From Bacillus sp. REN10 (GTDB lineage Bacteria; Bacillota; Bacilli; Bacillales; Domibacillaceae): DNA of 64,000 nucleotides. Each line of letters begins with the position of its first letter. The stretch's first letter is position 1. Below, in pieces: positions 34,878-43,563 of the stretch. The translations under genes and the position numbers were made by a program. The stretch is taken from assembly GCF_016820555.1 (NCBI RefSeq), contig NZ_JADHDW010000007.1:62001-126000 (forward strand). The letters run 5' to 3'. A model generated the notes under the pieces. The model was not told the DNA's origin. It searched no databases and saw nothing but the letters and a program-made list of their open reading frames with translations.

Positions 34878-36887
34878 TTAAAGTTTTAAACGAATAGCTA
34901 ATAAAATCAAAATACTTCCAATCAGCGAAGGAGTCATGCCTGAGTCCCCGGTTTTCGGCAAAGTATCATTTTTAACCAATACTTCTTTATTCGATCTTGG
35001 TAATGCTGGTAAGGAAGTCAATACTGGTTGTAATGAGTCCGGCTTTTTTACTGGTGGTGTCTGTGATGATATTGGCTGCTTCTCAGGTATTGTATTTGTA
35101 TTTTCTTCCGACCCAGTTGGATTCTCTTCTGGCACCGGCAGTTGAACTGGTGGGACCGTCACATTTTCTTCCGTCACCGGCGGCTGTTCCGGTGGCACTG
35201 TCCCACTTTCTTCTGTCACCGGCGGCTGTTCCGGTGGCACTGTCACATTTTCTTCCGTCACCGGTGGTTGCTTCGGTGGCTGTTCTGGTGGCACTGTCGC
35301 ATTTTCTTCTGTCACCGGTGGTTGCTTCGGTGGCACTGTCACATTTTCTTCTGTCACCGGTGGTTGATTCGGTGGCACTGTCACATTTTCTTCTGTCACC
35401 GGTGGTTGCTTCGGTGGCACTGTCACATTTTCTTCTGTCACCGGTGGCTGTTCTGGTGGCACTGTTACATTTTCTTCCGTCACCGGTGGCTGTTCTGGTG
35501 GCACTGTTACATTTTCTTCCGTCACCGGTGGCTGTTCTGGTGGCACTGTCGCATTTTCTTCTGTAACTGGTGGCTGTTCTGGTGGCACTGTCACATTTTC
35601 TTCCGTCACCGGTGGTTGTTCTGGTGGCACTGTCGCATTTCCTTCCGTCACCGGTGGTTGTTCTGGTGGCACTGTCGCATTTCCTTCCGTCACCGGTGGT
35701 TGTTCTGGTGGCACTGTCGCATTTTCTTCCGTCACCGGTGGTTGTTCTGGTGGCACTGTCACATTTTCTTCCGTCACTGGTAGCTGCTCCGGTGGCACTG
35801 TCACATTTTCTTCTGTCACCGGTGGCTGTTCTGGTGGCACTGTCACATTTTCTTCTGTAACTGGTGGCTGCTCCGGTGGCACTGTCACATTTTCTTCCGT
35901 CACCGGCGGCTGTCCATTCTCTCCTTGGATATTTCCACCCGCGTTATAGTTTTTAGCTTGTGATGAAACAATGATTGGCTTATTGTTCCATGACAACAAA
36001 GTCGCTTCATTTTCAAAAAATGCTTGGGAAGGATCTAAAATTTTTGTTTGATAGTAAACCATAAATGTTTCACCAAAAAGGTTCCCAAGAAATAGTTCAA
36101 ATCCGGACTCTGTTTCTATTAGTCGATATGGATACTGACTTGGATTAACATCTTCTTGACTTATAATATTACCGTAACTATCGGTATTTACTTTTATTAA
36201 ATTAATGGATCCTTTAATAAATTGATGTCCACCTTTAACTGTATCTTTAAGAACTACTTGTCCCAAAGGCATTTTATTTTGATTGACGCGGACGATCCAA
36301 TTCACTTGATCACTAGAGTCTTCATATATAATTCCGTCTTTTCTTAAAAGCTCATCTACAACCTCAGTCGGTGCGCCGCTTTGATGACCAGCAACGCTAA
36401 GAGAAACGAATTCACTTCGGCCATTCACTTTAAATTCCAGTTCTTTTACTACTGTTGTTTCTTCTTGAATCTCTTTAATCTGCGAAGCAATAAACAAAGA
36501 TCCCTTTACATTAACTTTTCCATTGACAAAATCATCGTAAGTACATGTTAATAATGCCCCATTTCCCACACACTGACCATATGAATTTCCATCCGGACCA
36601 GCCATTGGAAAACTACCGCTATATCCCCTTAATTCTTTTGGGATTTCCAATATAAATTGATCGCCTCCCTGAACAGGAGATTTAGCAGACCACTGTACTT
36701 CAATTTTAACGTCTTCATATTCATTAAAAGATACTTTTTCCTGACCATTTGAATCCAATAATCTAATTGAATCGACCACATTAACTGTTTGAGCATATGC
36801 AACCGATGCATAGGAATTTATAATCATAAATAAACAGAAGAAAATTACTGTAATCATTATGACTTTCTTTTTTATATTTTTGTTCAT
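34878..36887 (-). CDS. LPXTG-anchored surface protein with 14-residue Pro-rich repeats
   Basis: 669 aa. A signal peptide (KKKVIMITVIFFCLFMIINS, cleavage near AYAQ) precedes about 320 residues resembling bacterial adhesin/collagen-binding domains (isopeptide-type immunoglobulin folds; PKELRGYSGSF, GSLFIASQIKEIQEE). Then come 18 units of about PPVTEENVTVPPEQ, a linker, and LPKTGDSG plus a helix and RLKL tail for sortase anchoring. The Pro-rich stalk should lift the head off the wall. Start: of two adjacent ATGs, 36887 has the better distance from GCGGGG; the longer frame begins inside the riboswitch terminator. Transcription is controlled by a c-di-GMP-I riboswitch, fitting an adhesin. Confidence 0.9.
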   Translation of the reverse strand: MNKNIKKKVIMITVIFFCLFMIINSYASVAYAQTVNVVDSIRLLDSNGQEKVSFNEYEDVKIEVQWSAKSPVQGGDQFILEIPKELRGYSGSFPMAGPDGNSYGQCVGNGALLTCTYDDFVNGKVNVKGSLFIASQIKEIQEETTVVKELEFKVNGRSEFVSLSVAGHQSGAPTEVVDELLRKDGIIYEDSSDQVNWIVRVNQNKMPLGQVVLKDTVKGGHQFIKGSINLIKVNTDSYGNIISQEDVNPSQYPYRLIETESGFELFLGNLFGETFMVYYQTKILDPSQAFFENEATLLSWNNKPIIVSSQAKNYNAGGNIQGENGQPPVTEENVTVPPEQPPVTEENVTVPPEQPPVTEENVTVPPEQLPVTEENVTVPPEQPPVTEENATVPPEQPPVTEGNATVPPEQPPVTEGNATVPPEQPPVTEENVTVPPEQPPVTEENATVPPEQPPVTEENVTVPPEQPPVTEENVTVPPEQPPVTEENVTVPPKQPPVTEENVTVPPNQPPVTEENVTVPPKQPPVTEENATVPPEQPPKQPPVTEENVTVPPEQPPVTEESGTVPPEQPPVTEENVTVPPVQLPVPEENPTGSEENTNTIPEKQPISSQTPPVKKPDSLQPVLTSLPALPRSNKEVLVKNDTLPKTGDSGMTPSLIGSILILLAIRLKL
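35142..35909 (-). repeat. 42-bp coding tandem repeat, 18 units
   Basis: Eighteen 42-bp units encoding PPVTEENVTVPPEQ with substitutions (V/A at position 8, E/G, K, N or V near the end). One unit carries a 12-bp insertion (PPKQ), so the array is 768 bp. The final degenerate unit beyond it reads LPVPEENPTG. Adjacent units differ mostly at silent sites, as expected from slippage or unequal crossover. Confidence 0.95.
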
Positions 36888-36920
36888 CATATCCCCGCTA
36901 TCTTCTTCTTTTTTAACACG

Positions 36921-36964
36921 CAAAAAATCGTCTAGCCACAAAAGTAATTTTGCGGCTAGACGAT
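36921..36964 (-). terminator. Terminator in the c-di-GMP riboswitch leader
   Basis: Minus strand: ATCGTCTAGCC and GGCTAGACGAT form an eleven-pair stem followed by TTTTTTG. Its left arm overlaps the end of the aptamer and it ends about 35 bp before the LPXTG gene start. Confidence 0.88.
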
Positions 36965-37030
36965 CTTAGTAAATTCATTACCTTAGACTCTTAGCTTTGC
37001 GACCCATTCTTTCAAATGGTGTGCCAAAAA
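36927..37030 (-). promoter_or_regulatory. c-di-GMP-I (GEMM) riboswitch
   Basis: Reverse complement shows GGCACACCATT, tetraloop GAAA, AATGGGTCGCAAAGC, GAGTCTAAGG, then AGATCGTCTAGCCGC, the order and conserved positions of the GEMM-I aptamer (P2 with GAAA, GCAAAGC joining region, TCTAA receptor). The 3' part merges with the terminator, so c-di-GMP should decide whether the surface-protein gene is transcribed. Predicted sign (on or off) cannot be fixed by eye. Confidence 0.82.
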
Positions 37031-37162
37031 AAACAATTTTTAAACGAACTTTACAAAGTTACCAAACAGATTTTAATCAGTAAATAGTAAAATAGACTCA
37101 TTTATCAATAATCAACATTATAAAAAACAAATATTTTAAACCATTAAAAGGAAAAAATGAAT

Positions 37163-37291
37163 TGAAACTTCAATCAGTGGGGTTTTCTTCATCCCCCGCT
37201 GATTGTTAGTTGAACCAATCGAGCGTTTACGGGCTGTTGATCCCTCACATACACCTCTGTCATGTTGAGGTGTATGTGAGGGATCAAATTT
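37163..37291 (+). repeat. ~150-bp structured repeat, copy A (divergent, right part replaced)
   Basis: Left part as in the other copies: GAAACTTCAATCAGTGGGG, TTTTCTTCATCCCCC, GCTGATTGTTAGTTGAAC and TTTACGGGCTGTTGATC. The right hairpin is longer and different: TCCCTCACATACACCTC pairs perfectly with GAGGTGTATGTGAGGGA. The closing ACAGCCCGT arm and ATAAA are missing. It may act as a terminator. Confidence 0.8.
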
Positions 37292-37400
37292 TATTATGCG
37301 GCAATATCATTTTGGAGATATTAGATCATGCCATGTTCAGCAAGAATATTTTTTTAAGCAGGAAGAACACTAAAAATAAAAGCGAAAGGAGTGAAGACAC

Positions 37401-37562
37401 ATGGGACGCGGAAAAGGCTTTAATCATAAAGAAAAAGGCAATCCGGGAAATTACACAAACAAGATTGCCAAAGGAGCACAGAAACAGAGAGAACAAGTGG
37501 AGCCAATTGATGATATCGCTACGTACGAAGCATTTAAAAATCGACTAAGTGAAGAAGAATAG
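37401..37562 (+). CDS. Small basic hypothetical protein
   Basis: 53 aa: MGRGKGFNHKEKGNPGN, then Gln/Lys-rich residues and an acidic C-terminus (EAFKNRLSEEE). No membrane helix or Cys. Ribosome site GAAAGGAGTG is well placed and the codon use is normal, so it is probably real. I do not recognise the family; small charged proteins like this are common among sporulation proteins. Confidence 0.7.
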   Translation: MGRGKGFNHKEKGNPGNYTNKIAKGAQKQREQVEPIDDIATYEAFKNRLSEEE

Positions 37563-37602
37563 CAATTTCAATCATTCTCCTACTCACTTTTCCATCAAAA
37601 TA

Positions 37603-37647
37603 GAAAAAAGCTATCCTCTAGGCCGAAACATCGACTTAGAGGATAGC
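37603..37647. terminator. Bidirectional terminator
   Basis: GCTATCCTCTA and TAGAGGATAGC pair around a 16-base loop; A-run on the left gives a T-run on the minus strand for the isochorismatase gene, CCTTATTT on the plus strand for the small gene. Confidence 0.8.
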
Positions 37648-37649
37648 CC

Positions 37650-38189
37650 TTATTTAACCACTTTCAAAATTTCTTTAAATTCGGCGGTATCTGCTGATTT
37701 CAACAGCTCATATAACGCCATTTCCACGCTGGTTGGCAATATGCCAAGCGCTTTCATTTTTTCAAGACCGATTTGTTTATTCGCTAACGTTCGGGAAGAC
37801 ACGGCATCCGCCACGATTTGTACCTCGTATCCTGCTTCTTTCAACTCGGCGCTCGTTTGATACACACAAATATGCGTTTCAATGCCGCCCACTAAAATTT
37901 GCTTACGCCCCGTCGCTTCCACTGCTTGCTTAAACTGTTCATTTTGCCAGCCGCTAAATGTCATTTTGCTAATCGGCTCAATACCCGATAACTCATCGGC
38001 AACCTCTTCAATCGTCGCCCCTAAACCTTCCGGGTACTGCTCTAACCAAATGATCGGGATGTCTAAAATTTGTAACCCTTTAAGTAGCCTCTGTAACTGG
38101 TGGATCATTGTCACGCTCTCATGAACGACGCGAGCTAGCTTCCCTTGCACATCCACTAACACAAACACCGTTTCATCTTTTTTCAGCAT
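37650..38189 (-). CDS. Isochorismatase-family hydrolase (YcaC-like)
   Basis: 179 aa. VFVLVDVQGKLARV with the catalytic Asp, the Lys in PISKMTFSGW, and GIETHICVYQTSAEL with the nucleophile Cys form the catalytic triad of the cysteine-hydrolase group. Substrate unknown; the short form resembles YcaC. Start set at ATG 38189 behind AAAAGGGAGTG; the GTG three codons upstream overlaps that site. Confidence 0.9.
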   Translation of the reverse strand: MLKKDETVFVLVDVQGKLARVVHESVTMIHQLQRLLKGLQILDIPIIWLEQYPEGLGATIEEVADELSGIEPISKMTFSGWQNEQFKQAVEATGRKQILVGGIETHICVYQTSAELKEAGYEVQIVADAVSSRTLANKQIGLEKMKALGILPTSVEMALYELLKSADTAEFKEILKVVK

Positions 38190-38204
38190 ATGATTCACTC
38201 CCTT

Positions 38205-39110
38205 TTAAGAATCCAATCGCTTCATGAACTCTTCCGCGGCACTGTACCCTTGTTGCCTTAAATACCAATTATTCGCCGCCGCTTCAATTAACCCTGCCAC
38301 GTCTCGACCTGGCTGTAACTGAATTTGAATATGGGGAATTTGCACACCCATATAATCTGTAGACTTAGCTTCTACCTCTAACTCATTATTTAACGAATTG
38401 TTCTCCCATTTCGTTAATTCAATATCAAGCGCAATTCTTGTTTCATCTTGAAACGCCTTCCGTCCATACAAACGCACGACATTCAACAAACCAATGCTCC
38501 GCAAGGCAAGAAATTCTTTATTCGTTTCATTATGAGTACCAAGCAATGTTCGTGGACTAAGCTTCCTCAACACAACAATATCATCCGCCACTAGCCGATG
38601 TCCGCGACCAATTAACGTATGAGCCGTCTCACTTTTGCCCACTCCCGATTTACCTCGCAGCAAAACACCGATTCCAGAAACATTCACGCACACACCATGT
38701 ATCGCTGTTTCTGGGGCTAACATTTTTAACATATATGTATCCAGCTTCGCAACAAAAACCGTCGTCGGCCCCTCGGTCCGCAATAAAGGAATTCCTGCTT
38801 CCGCACAGCATTGCCTTAAATGCGTCAACTCCTCCTTTTTCCCTGTCACGATCATACATGGAGGATGATATTTCATAATATTTCTGATTCTTCGCTTCTG
38901 CTCTTCATCGCTTAATTGCTGTAAATAATTGATTTCGTTTCGACCAAGAATCTGAACATGCTCCATCGGCAAAAAGTCAAAGTAATCAATAAATTCTAAC
39001 CCTGGACGAGCCGTCTTTGACTGAACAACCGGACGATTCAAATACTCTCCGCCCGCCACGACCTCCAATGAGAACTGGCGAACGAGCTGTTCCACTGTAA
39101 TTGATTTCAT
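38205..39110 (-). CDS. HPr kinase/phosphorylase paralogue
   Basis: 301 aa. N-terminal domain as in HprK (QFSLEVVAGGEYLNRPV), then HGVCVNVSGIGVLLRGKSGV with Walker A GKSGVGKSE near residue 152, RGHRLVADDIV, and IQIQLQPGRDVAGLIEAAA at the C-terminus. True HprK controls catabolite repression by modifying Ser46 of HPr and sits next to lgt. Here neither lgt nor other partner is present and the region after LRSIGLLNVVRLYG lacks parts of the consensus, so I read it as a second, diverged HprK with unknown target. ATG 39110 behind GGAGTGG. Confidence 0.85.
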   Translation of the reverse strand: MKSITVEQLVRQFSLEVVAGGEYLNRPVVQSKTARPGLEFIDYFDFLPMEHVQILGRNEINYLQQLSDEEQKRRIRNIMKYHPPCMIVTGKKEELTHLRQCCAEAGIPLLRTEGPTTVFVAKLDTYMLKMLAPETAIHGVCVNVSGIGVLLRGKSGVGKSETAHTLIGRGHRLVADDIVVLRKLSPRTLLGTHNETNKEFLALRSIGLLNVVRLYGRKAFQDETRIALDIELTKWENNSLNNELEVEAKSTDYMGVQIPHIQIQLQPGRDVAGLIEAAANNWYLRQQGYSAAEEFMKRLDS

Positions 39111-39172
39111 CCCAACCACTCCTTTAATACCACAAATTATATCAGATTTTTATGAAAATCGTTTTGTGATGA

Positions 39173-40285
39173 TCACCAAAAAGCAAGTTCTTTTTGAACA
39201 CGCCTGCGAAACTCGTCATTTGTTAAAAATTTAAGCTGAAAACTGTTCATATTCAGTGAAAGCTTTTTTTGCTCTAAACGGCTTAAATCATTTGCAAAAA
39301 AGGCAAGTTCCGCTTGATTCCCTTTCTTGTCAGTCGCGTACATCGCCATCGTGAGCACAAAAGCAGTCGATCCACCTTTTTGCCCGGCATGTATGAGCCA
39401 TTCCTGATTTTTCGGATTGTTCATTAACGATTCCATAACAGGATCTAGATGTTCATAGACAGACTTATTGAAGAATGTTTTGCTATTGAGTTTTTCCATG
39501 ATGGACACATAATCTGTTGTCGTTGCTCGCGACAAACGATCGGACCAGACTTTTTGAAAATCCATATCGAGCATTTTCACCAAATGCTCCTTCTCTTTAT
39601 CCGAAGGCGGCTCTTTCTGCCATTGTTGATGGATTTTGATCGCTCGATTACGATATTCATCCATATCCATCTCTTTTAAGGCTTTCAATGTTTCTTCTTT
39701 TGTTAGATTCTTCTCTTTCATAAGCTTCAAAGGAACAAACAATGTACTAACCATCGGATAAATCGGTTCATGACTCTTCACACCTACCTCTTCAAGAACA
39801 AGATTGATATTTTCAAGGCCAAGCACTTGGATTAAATAGTCGGTATTTGCATTAGAACTGTAAGTAATCATGCCTTTTGCCACTTCACTTAAAGGAACAC
39901 TATCCATTTTTTGATCTTTTTTTACCGAATCAATCCATGCCTCATGCGCACCACCGTCCGTTTTTGGGACATAATAAGTGTTTAACTCCTTAAATGCTAT
40001 TGGCTGTTGCGGATCAATTCGCCCATCCGCTGCCTGCTTGGCATATGCAATCGCTACAATCGTTTTGACTGTGCTCGCTAGTGGAAGCGGCTCTCGGTCA
40101 TTGACCCCCACCCATTCTTCCTTATTATGCTTAACCGATAATGAAACATTTTTATTCTCGGCGTTCTCCTTTAAAAATTCCAAAATATATTCAGGATCAT
40201 CCTTTTGAAACATCCAAATGCCAATTCCAATCACTAAAGCGACAGTAACGACGATCCCAATACCTACCCAAAGTATCATTTTCAA
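39173..40285 (-). CDS. Membrane-anchored serine hydrolase (class A beta-lactamase fold)
   Basis: 370 aa. One N-terminal helix (about 5-28), then an outside domain with ASTVKT (Ser-x-x-Lys), YSSNANTDYL (SxN) and GQKGGSTAF (KGG in place of KTG). These are the three motifs of the beta-lactamase/penicillin-binding fold. A long insertion in the middle distinguishes it from true beta-lactamases; it may act on peptidoglycan or another ester. TTG 40285 has an eight-base spacer from AGGAGG and was preferred over GTG 40294. Confidence 0.82.
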   Translation of the reverse strand: MKMILWVGIGIVVTVALVIGIGIWMFQKDDPEYILEFLKENAENKNVSLSVKHNKEEWVGVNDREPLPLASTVKTIVAIAYAKQAADGRIDPQQPIAFKELNTYYVPKTDGGAHEAWIDSVKKDQKMDSVPLSEVAKGMITYSSNANTDYLIQVLGLENINLVLEEVGVKSHEPIYPMVSTLFVPLKLMKEKNLTKEETLKALKEMDMDEYRNRAIKIHQQWQKEPPSDKEKEHLVKMLDMDFQKVWSDRLSRATTTDYVSIMEKLNSKTFFNKSVYEHLDPVMESLMNNPKNQEWLIHAGQKGGSTAFVLTMAMYATDKKGNQAELAFFANDLSRLEQKKLSLNMNSFQLKFLTNDEFRRRVQKELAFW

Positions 40286-40337
40286 CCGTGACACCTCCTA
40301 ACGTTATATACGAATGATCCAACATTTGGTTTCGTAA

Positions 40338-40371
40338 AAATAAAAACACTTTCCATTGAATAGAAAGTGCT
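40338..40371 (-). terminator. Terminator after the small membrane protein gene
   Basis: Minus strand: AGCACTTTC and GAAAGTGTT around an eight-base loop, followed by TTTATTTTTA. Confidence 0.75.
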
Positions 40372-40382
40372 TTTAACAAAAC

Positions 40383-40814
40383 TTATAAACTCTCCTGTTT
40401 CAGATCGCCAACCTCTCCTGTATAAGGATTAAAATAAAAATAGGCATCTAGCTTTTCTGAATAAAACACATAGACTTGGTCTTCGTGATGTTTTTGATTA
40501 TGATGAAACCCCATCGTTATTTGATAATTTTTTTCTAGCATCTCTAAAGCTTCATTCACTTCATATTGAGGCTTTGTAATAAAGAAGTAGCTAGGAATGA
40601 CCAATAATAACAACACTGACAATACATTGACCGTGAATCGTGCGGTCTTTCTCTCACTAAAAATAAACATGATATTTGCTAAAACAGCCACAACATAAAA
40701 AGTTGTAACATGAATTGTGCCCATTATATCTGCATATTTCTTCTGGAAAAAATATAAGAGCAGGCATTCGATCATTAATAGTGCAATGATGACCACATTC
40801 ATTGTTTTTCCCAT
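40383..40814 (-). CDS. Hypothetical membrane protein with PepSY-like tail
   Basis: 143 aa. Three hydrophobic segments (about 5-20, 34-52, 62-80) followed by an outer tail that ends in DAYFYFNPYTGEVGDL, reminiscent of PepSY-type repeats. Function unknown. ATG 40814 behind AGGGAGAGG, eight codons inside the longest frame. It may be regulated with the serine hydrolase downstream, though a terminator lies between them. Confidence 0.65.
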   Translation of the reverse strand: MGKTMNVVIIALLMIECLLLYFFQKKYADIMGTIHVTTFYVVAVLANIMFIFSERKTARFTVNVLSVLLLLVIPSYFFITKPQYEVNEALEMLEKNYQITMGFHHNQKHHEDQVYVFYSEKLDAYFYFNPYTGEVGDLKQESL

Positions 40815-41068
40815 TCGCCTCTCCCTATAACAAATCAATTAGTCTTCAAACTTCAAATAATATGATCGATTCAGTTAATGACTTTCATATGAATAGTTAT
40901 CATACAGCTTTTTCATTCCTTCTAAACAACACATTTAAAAGTATTATAGTAGCTGAGATGATGAAAGATTTTAAAAAATTCTCTGACCAGTTGAACACAT
41001 CAAATTTCAAATAATCGTATGTAACTAAAAATATGAAAAATAAAAAATTTTCTTTTTATTACTCTCTC

Positions 41069-42019
41069 TTAAGACCCTACCACCCCCTGCTTCCGCTCCA
41101 ATTTATCCGCATACATCTGTTCATCAGCTTGAGCAAACAGCTGAGTCATTTGTCCAAGAGAATGAAGGTGATAAGCAGAACCAATGGATAGCTTAATAGG
41201 GCGCTCGTTCTGACTATTGTTATACTCATCAATAGCAGATGCTATTTGAGCTATAAGGTCATGGACAGTAGCTTCCGTAGCACCACTCATTAGTAACACG
41301 AATTCATCTCCACCAATCCGAGCAACCATTGTCTGTTCATTAGCAAATTGCTTCAATAAATGAGCGGTTTCAATAATCAAATCATCGCCCACTTTATGTC
41401 CAAAATGATCATTGTAATATTTTAATTGATCTAAATCGCATAAAATAATGCCTACGGAAATATCCACTTCTTCATCATACTTTGTCATCGCCCGTTCAAA
41501 AAATTCACGGTTATGAATCGATGTCAAACTGTCATGGTACACACGATATTCCAACTCTTGCTGCAGCCGCATTTTATCATCAATATTGCGAATCACCCCT
41601 TGAATCGCAACTAACTCTCCCGCTTCATAAATAGGAGTGGCATGTTCTTCATACCAGCGATAAATTCCTCCATAATCGATCCACCTTTGAATAATAGGTT
41701 CTTCATAATTCAGCTCACCTTTAATCTTTTTCACTAGCAACTGTACATCATCTGGATGAATATGCTCAAAAGGAACATCCGGATCTTCATAAGCTCGCTT
41801 TACTGTTCCTTCTCCAAAAAACACATCTGCCGCAGGAGATACATACTTGAACTGACGCTTCGGTTTCAGCTCGTAATAATACAAGAGATCCTTTGAATGA
41901 GCTAATAATTCAAGGTACTTTTGTTGTTTCTTTTCCTGTGGAATTTTCAACAGCCCATACATAGATAACATACCAGTAAAAAATCCAATGATTACCCCTA
42001 CATAAACTTCTTGAACCAT
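41069..42019 (-). CDS. Diguanylate cyclase with PAS domain
   Basis: 316 aa. A short N-terminal hydrophobic segment (about 5-25), a PAS domain (about 40-150, PIYEAGELVAIQGVIRNIDD) and a GGDEF domain with intact RIGGDEFVLL near residue 235 and LCDLDQLKYYNDHFGH before it. It should make c-di-GMP from two GTP. The inhibitory RxxD site expected five residues before GGDEF reads NEQT, so product feedback is probably absent. It lies 4 kb from a c-di-GMP riboswitch. Confidence 0.92.
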   Translation of the reverse strand: MVQEVYVGVIIGFFTGMLSMYGLLKIPQEKKQQKYLELLAHSKDLLYYYELKPKRQFKYVSPAADVFFGEGTVKRAYEDPDVPFEHIHPDDVQLLVKKIKGELNYEEPIIQRWIDYGGIYRWYEEHATPIYEAGELVAIQGVIRNIDDKMRLQQELEYRVYHDSLTSIHNREFFERAMTKYDEEVDISVGIILCDLDQLKYYNDHFGHKVGDDLIIETAHLLKQFANEQTMVARIGGDEFVLLMSGATEATVHDLIAQIASAIDEYNNSQNERPIKLSIGSAYHLHSLGQMTQLFAQADEQMYADKLERKQGVVGS

Positions 42020-42098
42020 CCATCTCCCTCATTCCTACGAACTTCGTATGTATATAGTAACAGTTCACCCATCTAAATATTTGATAAGCTACTGTTAG

Positions 42099-42140
42099 AA
42101 AAAAACGGCCTTTCCCTGATAAAACAACAGGAAAAGGCCG
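42099..42140 (-). terminator. Terminator downstream of the 42.3-43.5 kb gene
   Basis: Minus strand: CGGCCTTTTCCTG and CAGGGAAAGGCCG around an eight-base loop, followed by TTTTTT. Confidence 0.88.
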
Positions 42141-42273
42141 TATCTGATTATTCCTAATGAATAGACTGTAACACCTACATATCAACAAGTGAAGTTTTAA
42201 TTTACAGAAAGAGCTTTTAGTAAAAAAGCTAATTACCTAAAACATTTCTCCGTTCGAAGTATTTTGCATCATG

Positions 42274-43464
42274 TTATAGTTTCACAACAAAATCGAGTAA
42301 ATGATCTTCTTCAATTGGAATTTTATTAATTAGATTAAAAGTTTGAGTATCTACTACAAGTAAATTTCCTTTACCATTTCCGTCTGATTCTATCATATAA
42401 ATTTCTTTTTCCTTTGTATTTTGATACAAAATTCGATAAGTCATTTTTTTATTTATATAATTTTCATCAAGCACAGTAAATGAGGGGGTATCTTTAAACG
42501 ACAATACACCTAATGATACGCCCGATTTTTCATTATATATACTGTATAAAGCAGTCTCTTCGTTTAATAAAAGTGATCCTTCAACATCATAGTATTTATC
42601 CTGTTGGGGTAAGTCTTTGAAAATTTCATAGGTTTTATAACTCAACTTTCTATCCAGAACAAAAAGTTTTCCTTCATCATTCATAATAAATGCATTTTTA
42701 CTTGTAGCATAAATAGGATAAAATTCTGTAAGCCCCTTATTAAAATTCATATAATTTGCTTTTTTATTTTTACTATCTATTAGCCCTACAAAATTATTAT
42801 CAGCAATTCCCTCATCATTCACCTGACCGCTTCCAGCGTAGATGATTTTATCTTCAAATTGCAAAAGTGGCGTCCAATTGGGGGCACGTCCATATTCTGT
42901 TTCATAACTATTTTTAGTTGTATCGTTTGTAATCGACATATTAAAGTCATTATTTTTATTGGTATTTTGATCTCCGGTCTTATATGAAACCATACTTTGA
43001 AATAAAACATTAGAGCCGTAATGTTTTATATGATCTACACCTACATCAAAATTGAAATAATCTAAATCTACTTTTTTAAACGTACCTTGCTCAATATCGT
43101 AAGTATAGTACCAATTTTCTATAACAGCTTCTCCAAAAAAGGAAATGTAGAGTTTATTGAGTTCGTTAGGTTTCTGATGAACGGACATCCTTCTAAATGT
43201 ATCATCTCTAATCTCATATTCTTTCACAATCTCTCCCGTTTTGGAAACCTCTCTCACAAAAGTATAGTCTTGTGAATTTCTTTTGTCAGCAGGATAAAAT
43301 AATAAGTACTGACTTTCTTTCCCCTTTTTAGTTGGCTGAAACTCCTCCATACTATTTACAACAATTCGATTATTTTCTTGGTTGGACTTATTCAAACTAT
43401 AAATTAATACTAAAACGGACACCGACACTATAAGTAGCCCAATAAATAATAATTTCCTTTTCAT
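42274..43464 (-). CDS. Hypothetical membrane-anchored beta-propeller-like protein
   Basis: 396 aa. One N-terminal helix (KRKLLFIGLLIVSVSVLVLI) and an outside domain rich in Tyr/Phe/Asn and short strand-turn patterns (FVLDRKLSYKTYEIF, LLNEETALYSIYNEKSG), like a six- or seven-blade propeller. No catalytic motif was seen. Start at ATG 43464 behind GGAGGAAAT; a longer frame adds 20 hydrophobic residues without a site. It precedes nothing obvious in an operon. AT-rich compared with neighbours. Confidence 0.7.
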   Translation of the reverse strand: MKRKLLFIGLLIVSVSVLVLIYSLNKSNQENNRIVVNSMEEFQPTKKGKESQYLLFYPADKRNSQDYTFVREVSKTGEIVKEYEIRDDTFRRMSVHQKPNELNKLYISFFGEAVIENWYYTYDIEQGTFKKVDLDYFNFDVGVDHIKHYGSNVLFQSMVSYKTGDQNTNKNNDFNMSITNDTTKNSYETEYGRAPNWTPLLQFEDKIIYAGSGQVNDEGIADNNFVGLIDSKNKKANYMNFNKGLTEFYPIYATSKNAFIMNDEGKLFVLDRKLSYKTYEIFKDLPQQDKYYDVEGSLLLNEETALYSIYNEKSGVSLGVLSFKDTPSFTVLDENYINKKMTYRILYQNTKEKEIYMIESDGNGKGNLLVVDTQTFNLINKIPIEEDHLLDFVVKL

Positions 43465-43563
43465 ATTTCCTCCAATACATATAAAGAAAAGTACAGAATG
43501 AATCTCCACATTGTAGAGATTCATTCTGTTTCGTTATTCTTATTTAAATCACTAAATAAAACA

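Noticed and set aside
34997-35860. Several long plus-strand reading frames opposite the LPXTG gene
   Set aside because: They are mirror images of the 42-bp coding repeat, giving monotonous SHFLLSPVA or RHRWLFWWHC patterns and no ribosome sites.
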